Assembly (NCBI GenBank): GCA_013695565.1
Contig: JACDAG010000976.1
Coordinates: 1 to 8,318 of the forward strand
Length of the DNA stretch: 8,318 bases
Direction of reading: 5' to 3'
Source of the DNA: Bradyrhizobium sp.
GTDB lineage: Bacteria > Pseudomonadota > Alphaproteobacteria > Rhizobiales > Xanthobacteraceae
How positions within the stretch are numbered: position 1 is the first letter of the stretch; every line of letters begins with the position of its first letter. The notes beneath the pieces are model-generated. The model did not search any database, was not told the origin of the DNA, and was given only the letters and a program-made list of their open reading frames with translations. This document shows, one piece after another, positions 1-6,485 of this stretch. Position numbers and translations under genes: made by a program.

Positions 1-1512
1 CGACTGGATATTGCGCGCGATCTCGCGCGTGGCGTCGCCCTGCTGCTCGATCGCGGTCGAGATGCTGACCGTGATCTCGCTCATCTGCGCGATGGTTTCG
101 GTGATGCCGCCGATCGAGGCGACCGCCTCGCTGGTGGAAGACTGCATCGCCGCGACCTGCGCCGAGATTTCCTCCGTCGCCTTCGCGGTCTGGTTGGCCA
201 GCGCCTTTACCTCGGAAGCAACCACCGCAAAGCCGCGGCCGGATTCACCGGCACGCGCCGCTTCGATGGTGGCATTGAGCGCCAGCAGGTTGGTCTGGGC
301 GGCGATTGAGTGGATCAGTTTTACGACCTCGCCGATCTTCTCGGCGCCGGTGGAGAGCGCGCCGACGGTGGCGTTGGTGCGTTCGGCATCACCGACCGCC
401 TTGCTGGCGATCTCGCTGGAGCGCGCCACCTGGCGGGAGATTTCGGCCACCGAGCTCGACAGCTCTTCGGCGGCGGCCGCGACCGTGCCGACATTATTGG
501 ATGAACTCTCCGAGGCGGCACCGACGGTGGCAGCGCGCGCACTGGCATCGCTGGCGGTCGCGGTCATCGATTGCGCCGTGCTCTGCATGCCGGCGGCGGC
601 CGTCGACACCGTACGGACGATGCCGTTGACGCTGCGTTCGAAGTCGCTGGCGATGTTCTCCATCGCCGCGCGGCGATCGGCGGCGGCACGGGCCTGGGTC
701 GCGGCTTCGGCCTGTTCGAGGCCGCGGATCCGCACGGCATTGTCCTTGAAGATCTGGACGGTCGCCGCCATCGCGCCGACCTCGTCGCCACGGCCGAGGC
801 CGGGAATTTCCCCCTCGAGTTTGCCGTCGGCCAGCGCCTGCATGCTGGCACCGAGCTGATTGAGCGGTTTCGAGATGCTGCGGCCGATCATCCAGGCGAT
901 GCTGCCCGAAATCACGGCGATGCCGAGAATGGCGAGCCCGAGCAGCCACGCGATCGGCTTCATCTTGGCGTCGAGATCGTCGAGATAGGCACCGGTACCG
1001 ACATACATGTCGAAGCCGGGGACCGCCACCGCATAGCCCATCTTGCGGATCGGCTTTTCCTCGCCGGGTTTGACATATTCATAGGTCAGCAGGATCGAGC
1101 CGTTGGCTTTGACGCCGTTCATCAATTCCTGCGAGAGTTTTCGGCCATTGGTCACCACTTCCATGCGGTTGGTGCCGACCTGCTTCGGATCGGGCGCCAT
1201 GACGGTGATGCCGTTATAGGCGGTGCCGAACAAATAGCCGGCGCCCTTGTCGTAGGTCATGGAGTTGGCGCGCTTGCCGAACTCGGCAATCGCCGCTTCC
1301 TTGGTCATCTGGCCGGCATCGACCTGCTTCTTCAGGCCGGCCGCCAGATTGAGGCCCATTTCCACGATCGCCTTGGTCTGGTCGATGCGCGCATTCAGCA
1401 TCTCGCGCTGCATCAAATAGCCCGCGAGCACGCCGGCCGCGCAAAGGCCGAGCAACGTCACACCCACCAAGATACCGAGCTTGGGGGTGATCTTCATATT
1501 TGTCAGCTTCAC
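1..1512 (-). CDS. Methyl-accepting chemotaxis protein with Cache sensor, C-terminus cut by window edge
   Basis: This is a membrane chemoreceptor that senses a periplasmic ligand and controls CheA kinase through CheW. The 504 codons read on the minus strand show a first membrane helix at about residues 11-34 and a single-Cache-like periplasmic domain at about 36-185 (YLFG at 93-96, then MAPDP). A second helix lies at about 189-210, a HAMP linker at about 211-262, then a long signalling coiled coil. The conserved hairpin tip is clear: AQTNLLALN with Q406, then EAARAGESGRGFAVVASEV at about 417-435. I chose the GTG at 1512-1510 because GGAGAG (1524-1519) sits 6 nt upstream; the in-frame ATG at 1497 lacks such a site. 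A 6-bp hairpin GGCGAA/TTCGCC (1554-1569) lies in its probable leader. Relatives are usually around 560 residues, so about 60 C-terminal residues are probably outside the window. The ligand is unknown. It is transcribed away from the transport cluster. Confidence 0.96.
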   Translation of the reverse strand, partial: MKLTNMKITPKLGILVGVTLLGLCAAGVLAGYLMQREMLNARIDQTKAIVEMGLNLAAGLKKQVDAGQMTKEAAIAEFGKRANSMTYDKGAGYLFGTAYNGITVMAPDPKQVGTNRMEVVTNGRKLSQELMNGVKANGSILLTYEYVKPGEEKPIRKMGYAVAVPGFDMYVGTGAYLDDLDAKMKPIAWLLGLAILGIAVISGSIAWMIGRSISKPLNQLGASMQALADGKLEGEIPGLGRGDEVGAMAATVQIFKDNAVRIRGLEQAEAATQARAAADRRAAMENIASDFERSVNGIVRTVSTAAAGMQSTAQSMTATASDASARAATVGAASESSSNNVGTVAAAAEELSSSVAEISRQVARSSEIASKAVGDAERTNATVGALSTGAEKIGEVVKLIHSIAAQTNLLALNATIEAARAGESGRGFAVVASEVKALANQTAKATEEISAQVAAMQSSTSEAVASIGGITETIAQMSEITVSISTAIEQQGDATREIARNIQS

Positions 1513-1629
1513 GAGGGGCTCTCCGGGGGACGACGCGCAAGGCGCGCGCGATTGGCGAAATGATTCGCCGCACGTTATAGTGTGAGCCTTTAGCGCTTTG
1601 TTACGATGCCACTCCGTAGAAGCCCGGAC

Positions 1630-1655
1630 ATGCAAAAAGCATTGGTCTCCAGACC
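1630..1655. promoter_or_regulatory. Candidate operator: two adjacent small palindromes in the divergent gap
   Basis: The 245-bp gap between the chemoreceptor and the dehydrogenase gene contains the perfect 12-bp palindrome GGTCTCCAGACC (1644-1655). Immediately before it is ATGC-AAAAA-GCAT (1630-1642). The palindrome lies about 100 bp upstream of the dehydrogenase start. Its GGTC/GACC half-sites loosely resemble operators of FadR-type GntR regulators, but no such regulator is encoded in the window. I see no convincing -35/-10 pair on either strand. Palindromes this short also arise by chance, so this is only a candidate. Confidence 0.22.
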
Positions 1656-1757
1656 CCGGGATTGTGCGAGAAGCTGATCAGGACGCCAAAAATTCGGGAG
1701 GCAACGGCCAGGTGCCGCGGCCTAATCAACACCGAAGAATCAAATCGGGAGCAGGAA

Positions 1758-2801
1758 ATGTCGAAATTCAGGATACTGACGCCGAAAGGCGCGAGTTTCA
1801 CGGTCGCCGGCGGCGGCTACGACTATGAAAAGGAGGCGCTCGACCCGATCGGGGCCGAGATCATCGAGGCGCCGGCCAATGAGGCGGAATTCATCGCCGC
1901 CGCCCGCACTGCGGATGCCATCTACGCCAAGGGCATGCGGATCTCGAAAGAGGTGATCGACGCACTGGAAAACTGCAAGGTGATCACGCTCGGCAGCGTC
2001 GGCGTCGACAGCGTCGACGTCAAGGCCGCCACCGCCCGCGGCATCCCCGTCACCAACATCCCCGACACCTTCATCGAGGAAGTCGCCGACCACGCCATGA
2101 TGCTGCTGCTCTCGGGCTTCCGGCGGCTGGTCGAGCAGGACAAGATGGTCCGCACCGGCCGCTGGTCCGAGGGCCGTCCGGCACTGCTGAAAATTCCGCG
2201 GCTGATGGGGCAGACGCTCGGCTTCATCTCGTTCGGCCGGGTGGCGCGCGCGGTCGCCAAGCGCGCCGCACCGTTCGGGCTGCGGATGATGGCCTATGAT
2301 CCCTTCATCCAGGAAACCCTGATTTCCGACCACGGCGTGATCCCGTCGACGCTGTCGGAAGTGCTGGCGCAATCGGATTTCCTGTCGATGCACGCCCCGG
2401 CGCGGCCCGAGGTGCACCACATGCTCGGCGAGAAGCACTTCAAGCAGATGAAGAAGAGCGCGGTTTTCATCAATACCGGCCGCGGCGCCACCGTGAACGA
2501 AGAGGCGCTGATCAAGGCGCTGCAGGAGGGCTGGATCGCGCATGCCGCCCTCGACGTCCTGGAAACCGAGCCGCCGTCGCACAACAACCCGATGCTATCG
2601 ATGGAAAACGTCACGCTGACGGCGCATGTCGCCTCGGCCTCGGCACGTTTCGACGAAGCGCGCAAGCGCCGAGTGGGCTACGAATTGTCACTGGTATTGT
2701 CCGGAATGTGGCCGGTAAGCTGCGTCAATCCGTCGGTGCTGCAAAACACCTCGCTTCGTCGCTGGCAACCCGTCAGCATGGATCGCGGCCCCAACAGCTA
2801 G
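1758..2801 (+). CDS. D-isomer-specific 2-hydroxyacid dehydrogenase (NAD-dependent, PGDH/CtBP-like)
   Basis: The 347-residue protein belongs to the family that interconverts D-2-hydroxyacids and 2-ketoacids with NAD(H), which includes phosphoglycerate, glycerate and lactate dehydrogenases. The catalytic set is in place: R242 in NTGRG, E271 in LETEPP and H290 in LTAHVA, matching Arg240/Glu269/His292 of E. coli SerA. The Rossmann segment starts at G155, and D181 in AYDPF is the usual NAD-selecting acid. The glycine motif is degenerate, with S158-F-G160-R-V-A163 where GxGxxG is usual. There is no ACT domain, so it is not a full-length SerA type. I chose the ATG at 1758 because GGGAG (1747-1751) lies 6 nt upstream; the longer frame from 1662 has no supporting site. 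The next gene is 154 bp downstream on the same strand, so co-transcription is plausible and suggests a catabolic role tied to the imported solute. The exact substrate cannot be assigned. Confidence 0.93.
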   Translation: MSKFRILTPKGASFTVAGGGYDYEKEALDPIGAEIIEAPANEAEFIAAARTADAIYAKGMRISKEVIDALENCKVITLGSVGVDSVDVKAATARGIPVTNIPDTFIEEVADHAMMLLLSGFRRLVEQDKMVRTGRWSEGRPALLKIPRLMGQTLGFISFGRVARAVAKRAAPFGLRMMAYDPFIQETLISDHGVIPSTLSEVLAQSDFLSMHAPARPEVHHMLGEKHFKQMKKSAVFINTGRGATVNEEALIKALQEGWIAHAALDVLETEPPSHNNPMLSMENVTLTAHVASASARFDEARKRRVGYELSLVLSGMWPVSCVNPSVLQNTSLRRWQPVSMDRGPNS

Positions 2802-2876
2802 GACGGCGAAAAGCGTTTTCGGGCGAAGCGGAGAACGGTCCGCGCCCGAACAACGCACTAAAGACTAAAGTCGAAA

Positions 2877-2903
2877 GCCTCCCGGTTCGTTGGAACCGGA
2901 GGC
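2877..2903 (+). promoter_or_regulatory. Strong hairpin in the leader of the solute-binding protein gene
   Basis: The arms GCCTCCCGGTTC (2877-2888) and GAACCGGAGGC (2893-2903) form 11 base pairs with one bulged C and a GTTG loop. No T-run follows, so a classic intrinsic terminator is unlikely. It lies 52 nt upstream of the binding-protein start. It could be an mRNA-stabilising 5' end, an attenuator, or a remnant of a dispersed repeat. A smaller hairpin, CGAAAA-GCG-TTTTCG (2807-2821), lies just after the dehydrogenase stop; its surroundings resemble a Bradyrhizobium intergenic repeat I recall. Confidence 0.45.
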
Positions 2904-2955
2904 GTGGGTTCACCGGGCGGTTCAACGCCGGGAACAGGAAACAGGGAGAAGACCT

Positions 2956-4296
2956 ATGAAGAACGACATCACCCGCCGCGACGCGCTGGCTTTGGGCGTA
3001 TCCGCCGCCGCGCTCGCCGCCACCGGCGCTTCGGCGCAGTCGGCCATCAAGGCCGCGGACGTTCCGGCGCCGAAGTTTGCGATCGAAAAAGGCGCGTCCT
3101 TGCGCATGCTGCGCCCGGTGCGCTTCGTGCAAGCCGACGAGGACGTGTTCCGCGCCAATTGCGCCAAATTCACCAAGGAGACCGGGGTCGAGGTCAAGGT
3201 CGACTTCGTCGGCTGGGAAGACATCAACCAGCAGACGGCTGTCACGTCGAATTCCGGCGCCGGCCCCGACATCATCATCGGCTTCTCGGACGCGCCGCAT
3301 ATCTATGTCGACAAGCTGGTCGAGCTGACCGACGTCGCCGACTATCTCGGCAAAAAGTACGGCGGCTGGCAGAACCTTGCGAAGGCCTACGGCAAGAAAG
3401 CCAAGAGCGATGCCTGGATCGGGCTGCCATTCGGCGCCACCGCCGGCCCCCTGATCTATCGCAAATCCATTCTCAAATCTGTCGGGTTCGACAAGGCACC
3501 GGAAGACCTGGCCGGTTTCCTCGACCTCTGCCAGAAGCTGCAGAAGGCCGGCAAGCCCGCGGGCTTTGCGCTGGGTAATGCGGTCGGCGACGGTAACGGT
3601 TTTGCGGACTGGATGTTGTGGTCGCACAACGCTTCGCTGCTGGATGAAGAGGGCAATGTCACCATCAACAGCAAGGAGACCATCGCGGCGCTGAACTACG
3701 TCAAGCAGCTTTATCCGACCTTCATCGCCGGCACGCCTTCCTGGAACGACGTCAGCAACAACCGCGCCTATTCCTCGCAGGAAATCGCGTTGACGGCGAA
3801 CGGCGTCTCGCTGTACTTTTCGCTGAAGAATGATCCGGCAACCAAAGCGATAGCAGAAGATTCCGAACACCAGCTGCTGCCGAAGTTCCTTGCGCCGATC
3901 TCGCCGATGTCGGGATTGACGCTGAACGCGATGCTGTTCAAGCACAGCCAGTATCCCAATGCCTCCAAGGCATTGCTGACCTACCTGATGGAAAAGGACC
4001 AGTACGAGCCCTGGCTCAACGCCAACTCCGGCTACTGGTCGCAGCCGCTGGGCTCCTACGCCGATGCCAAGGTCTGGACCGAAGATCCCAAGGTCGCGAT
4101 CTTCAAGAACACCATGAACAGCAACTATTACGCCGGCTACAAGGGCCCGATCTCGACCGCCACCGGTGCAGTTCGTGCGGACTATGTGACGGTGCAGATG
4201 TTCGCCGCGGTGGCAACCGGCGCCTCGACGCCGGAGGCCGCAGCCGCGGAAGCCGAGCAACGTGCAAAGCGTTATTTCCGGCGGCAGACCCGGTAG
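2956..4296 (+). CDS. ABC transporter periplasmic solute-binding protein (family 1, carbohydrate type)
   Basis: The 446-residue protein is the extracytoplasmic binding component of an importer. Its N-terminus reads TRRDALALG (residues 6-14), followed by an Ala-rich hydrophobic stretch and a likely signal-peptidase site after ASA at residue 27. This resembles a twin-arginine signal, so export may occur already folded. The mature part has the two-lobe family-1 style: an early FTKETGVEVKVDFVGW segment, then GPDIIIGFSDAPHIY, PFGATAGPLIYRKSIL and a later alpha-helical lobe. The length of roughly 400-450 residues is normal for sugar-type binding proteins. I chose the ATG at 2956 because AGGGAGAA (2943-2950) sits just upstream and the signal peptide begins there; an upstream extension to 2890 would spoil the signal. 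Two permease genes follow, separated by 131 bp that hold a palindromic element. The ligand is unknown; a mono- or oligosaccharide or polyol is the default inference from the permease type. Confidence 0.94.
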   Translation: MKNDITRRDALALGVSAAALAATGASAQSAIKAADVPAPKFAIEKGASLRMLRPVRFVQADEDVFRANCAKFTKETGVEVKVDFVGWEDINQQTAVTSNSGAGPDIIIGFSDAPHIYVDKLVELTDVADYLGKKYGGWQNLAKAYGKKAKSDAWIGLPFGATAGPLIYRKSILKSVGFDKAPEDLAGFLDLCQKLQKAGKPAGFALGNAVGDGNGFADWMLWSHNASLLDEEGNVTINSKETIAALNYVKQLYPTFIAGTPSWNDVSNNRAYSSQEIALTANGVSLYFSLKNDPATKAIAEDSEHQLLPKFLAPISPMSGLTLNAMLFKHSQYPNASKALLTYLMEKDQYEPWLNANSGYWSQPLGSYADAKVWTEDPKVAIFKNTMNSNYYAGYKGPISTATGAVRADYVTVQMFAAVATGASTPEAAAAEAEQRAKRYFRRQTR

Positions 4297-4322
4297 GAGC
4301 GTCATTGCGGAAGTTGAATTCC

Positions 4323-4403
4323 GTCATTCCGGGATGGTGCGCGAGCACCAGACCCGGAATCTCGAGATTCCGGGTTCGATGCTTCGCATCGCCCCGGAAT
4401 GAC
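4323..4403. repeat. Palindromic intergenic element, REP-like, with two alternative folds
   Basis: The outer arms GTCATTCCGGG (4323-4333) and CCCGGAATGAC (4393-4403) are perfect complements. Between them lie three perfect hairpins separated by single bases: TGGTGC-GCGA-GCACCA (4335-4350), a 24-bp palindrome centred on CTCGAG (4352-4375), and CGATGC-TTC-GCATCG (4377-4391). The same bases can instead form two tandem hairpins, because ATTCCGGG/CCCGGAAT recurs at 4326-4333/4353-4360 and 4367-4374/4393-4400. The two units are then separated only by CTCGAG. It lies in the spacer between the binding-protein and permease genes, so it should be transcribed. I recall very similar sequences as dispersed repeats in Bradyrhizobium; copy number was not checked. 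Confidence 0.85.
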
Positions 4404-4427
4404 TGGGATACCTAGGACAACCATCTG

Positions 4428-5387
4428 ATGTCTGTAACGACCCTACCTTCCCGACGCATCATTCAGCAGCGACAGCCGGGCTGGATCGTCCGGCTGTTCG
4501 ACTACAAGCCGTTCCTGATCGTGATGTGCCTGACGCCGGCGATAGGGCTGCTGGCGGTGTTCCTCACCTATCCGCTCGGGCTTGGCGTCTGGCTCGCCTT
4601 CACCGACACCACGATCGGCAAGCGCGGTGTGTTCATCGGCTTTGAGAATTTCCAGTATCTGGTGACCGATCCCTTGTGGTGGAACGCGGTGTTCTACAGC
4701 GTGTTCTACACGGCGATCGCGACCATCGGGAAATTCGCGCTCGGCTTCTATCTGGCGCTGCTGCTGAACAATCACTTCCGGTTCAAAAGCCTGTTGCGGG
4801 CCATCATCCTGCTGCCCTGGATCGTGCCGACAGTGCTGTCGGCACTGGCGTTCTGGTGGATCTACGATCCGCAATTCTCGATCATTTCCTATCTGCTGGT
4901 CGACGTGCTGCACATCCGCACCACCAATATCGACTTCCTGGGAACGCCTTGGGCGGCGCGGTTCTCGCTGATCGCGGCCAACATCTGGCGCGGCATTCCC
5001 TTTGTCGCGATCTCGCTATTGGCGGGCCTGCAGACCATATCGCCCTCGCTCTATGAGGCGGCGATGCTCGACGGCGCCAGCGCCTGGCAGCGGTTCCGTT
5101 TCATCACCTTCCCGATGATGCTGCCGATCCTGGCCATCGTCATGACGTTCTCGATCATCTTCACCTTTACGGATTTCCAGCTGGTCTACGCCATCACCCG
5201 CGGCGGGCCGGTCAACTCGACGCATTTGCTGGCGACGCTCGCGTTCCAGCGCGGCATCGCCGGCGGCGAGCTCGGCGAAGGTGCGGCGATCGCGGTGTCG
5301 ATGATCCCGTTCCTCGTTTTCGCGACGTTGTTCAGCTACTTCGGCCTCGCGCGCCGCAAATGGCAGCAAGGAGAAGCCAATGACTGA
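4428..5387 (+). CDS. ABC transporter permease, MalF/UgpA-like (first membrane subunit)
   Basis: This 319-residue inner-membrane protein forms half of the translocation pore of the importer. It has a short charged N-terminus, a first helix at about residues 29-50, then FENFQYLVTDPLWWNAVFYS, typical of the binding-protein-dependent permease domain, and about six membrane helices in all. The ATPase-contact EAA loop is intact: E210-A-A-M-L-D-G216, followed by ITFPMMLP. Near the C-terminus, TRGGPVNSTHLLATLAFQ is typical of the MalF-like subunit of CUT1 carbohydrate importers. The start at 4428 is preceded by AGGA (4414-4417), a rather distant site 10 nt away, which suggests modest translation. Its last 8 bp overlap the next permease, indicating translational coupling. 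Substrate specificity cannot be inferred from this subunit. Confidence 0.95.
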   Translation: MSVTTLPSRRIIQQRQPGWIVRLFDYKPFLIVMCLTPAIGLLAVFLTYPLGLGVWLAFTDTTIGKRGVFIGFENFQYLVTDPLWWNAVFYSVFYTAIATIGKFALGFYLALLLNNHFRFKSLLRAIILLPWIVPTVLSALAFWWIYDPQFSIISYLLVDVLHIRTTNIDFLGTPWAARFSLIAANIWRGIPFVAISLLAGLQTISPSLYEAAMLDGASAWQRFRFITFPMMLPILAIVMTFSIIFTFTDFQLVYAITRGGPVNSTHLLATLAFQRGIAGGELGEGAAIAVSMIPFLVFATLFSYFGLARRKWQQGEAND

Positions 5388-6282
5388 CGTAGCTGCCTCA
5401 CCGGGCAACAGCAATGTCGCCAGCGCCACGCCGGACACCATGGCATGGGATTCCCGCGCGCGGCGGGTGATGATGATCTATCTGCCGCTGTCGTGCTTCG
5501 TGCTGATCCTGCTGTTCCCGTTCTACTGGATGGCGATCACCTCGTTCAAACCGAACGCGGAACTCCTGAACTACAAGGAACACAATCCGTTCTGGATCAC
5601 CTCGCCGACCATCGCGCATATCAAGCATTTGCTGTTCAACACGGCGTATCCGACCTGGCTGATGACCACGATGTTCGTGGCTGTCTGTTCGACCTTCCTG
5701 TCGCTGTTTGCCTCGACGCTCGCCGCCTACGCGATCGAGCGCTTGCGCTTCCGCGGCAGCCCCTATGTCGGCCTCGGCATCTATCTCGCCTATCTGGTGC
5801 CGCCCTCGATCCTGTTCATTCCATTGGCCACCGTGATCGTGCAGTTCGGCCTGTTCGACTCACCGTTGGCGCTGATCCTGGTCTATCCGACCTTCCTGGT
5901 GCCGTTCTGCACCTGGCTCTTGATCGGCTATTTCAAGTCGATCCCCTATGAGCTGGAGGAATGTGCGCTGGTCGATGGCGCCACGCGATTGCAGATCCTG
6001 CGGCGGATCACGCTGCCGCTGGCGGTGCCCGGCCTGATTTCGGCCGGCATCTTCTCCTTCACGCTGTCGTGGAACGAGTTCATCTATGCGCTCGCCTTCA
6101 TCCAGAGCAGCGCCAACAAGACCGTGCCCGTCGCGATCCTGACGGAGCTGGTTTCAGGCGACGTCTATCAATGGGGCGCGCTGATGGCGGGATCGCTGCT
6201 CGGCTCGCTGCCGGTCGCCCTGTTCTACTCGCTGTTCGTCGACTATTACGTCTCGTCGCTGACCGGCGCGGTGAAGGAATAG
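5380..6282 (+). CDS. ABC transporter permease, MalG/UgpE-like (second membrane subunit)
   Basis: The 300-residue protein is the second membrane subunit and would pair with the preceding permease. After a hydrophilic N-terminus of about 28 residues come a first helix at about 32-52, FYWMAITSFKPNAEL (typical of MalG-like subunits), and further helices. The EAA loop is E194-C-A-L-V-D-G200, continuing to RRITLPLAVPG; a Cys replaces the first Ala of the usual EAA. The C-terminal LSWNEFIYALAF stretch is also typical. The start at 5380 has AAGGAG (5368-5373) 6 nt upstream, inside the end of the previous gene. Overlapping translation fits fixed subunit stoichiometry. A palindromic repeat follows the stop by 11 bp, and no ATP-binding-subunit gene comes next. 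Confidence 0.95.
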   Translation: MTDVAASPGNSNVASATPDTMAWDSRARRVMMIYLPLSCFVLILLFPFYWMAITSFKPNAELLNYKEHNPFWITSPTIAHIKHLLFNTAYPTWLMTTMFVAVCSTFLSLFASTLAAYAIERLRFRGSPYVGLGIYLAYLVPPSILFIPLATVIVQFGLFDSPLALILVYPTFLVPFCTWLLIGYFKSIPYELEECALVDGATRLQILRRITLPLAVPGLISAGIFSFTLSWNEFIYALAFIQSSANKTVPVAILTELVSGDVYQWGALMAGSLLGSLPVALFYSLFVDYYVSSLTGAVKE

Positions 6283-6293
6283 CATCTGGCCCA

Positions 6294-6389
6294 GAGCATG
6301 ATCCGGAAAAGCGTGCAGCGGTTTTTCGAAAAGATCATGCTCAAACAAAAAGATAGAGCGGGATGACGATTCGAAGAAAGTCATCCCGC
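6294..6389. repeat. Double-hairpin intergenic repeat after the ABC permease genes
   Basis: The first unit has perfect outer arms GAGCATGATC (6294-6303) and GATCATGCTC (6333-6342), with partly complementary CGGAAAA and TTTTTCG inside. The second has perfect arms GCGGGATGAC (6358-6367) and GTCATCCCGC (6380-6389) around a 12-nt loop. An A-rich linker, CAAACAAAAAGATAGA, separates them. I recognise this as a common dispersed intergenic element type of Bradyrhizobium and Rhodopseudomonas, from memory. Just after the importer genes it could end or protect the transcript, but no T-run follows either hairpin. Confidence 0.78.
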
Positions 6390-6485
6390 GCGTCTTGAGC
6401 GCCCGACAACAAGCGGGTATGGCGCAAGCGGAATGCCGCTTCGGTTGCATCCCCAAGCACGGCCAAGTTACATCCAGGTGATCTC

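Noticed and set aside
11..859. Long plus-strand open frame (282 codons) over the chemoreceptor
   Set aside because: It is antisense to a clearly recognisable chemotaxis protein with hairpin tip and HAMP region; high GC content leaves opposite frames open.
571..1563. Plus-strand open frame of 330 codons
   Set aside because: Also antisense to the chemoreceptor; His- and Asp-rich translation without recognisable domains, as expected for a shadow frame.
1662..1757. N-terminal extension of the dehydrogenase to an ATG at 1662
   Set aside because: The extension is Arg/Glu-rich and unlike the family start; GGGAG 6 nt before the ATG at 1758 and the MSKFRILTP start fit better.
2773..4305. Minus-strand open frame of 510 codons over the binding protein
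   Set aside because: The plus strand has a signal peptide, a good ribosome site and family-typical sequence; the minus frame shows no domain.
4323..4403. tRNA-like gene, because the element is 81 nt long, cloverleaf-shaped and contains GGTTCGA
   Set aside because: Arm lengths do not fit: the central arm is a near loop-free 24-bp palindrome, the GGTTCGA is not in a T-loop, and there is no normal anticodon arm.
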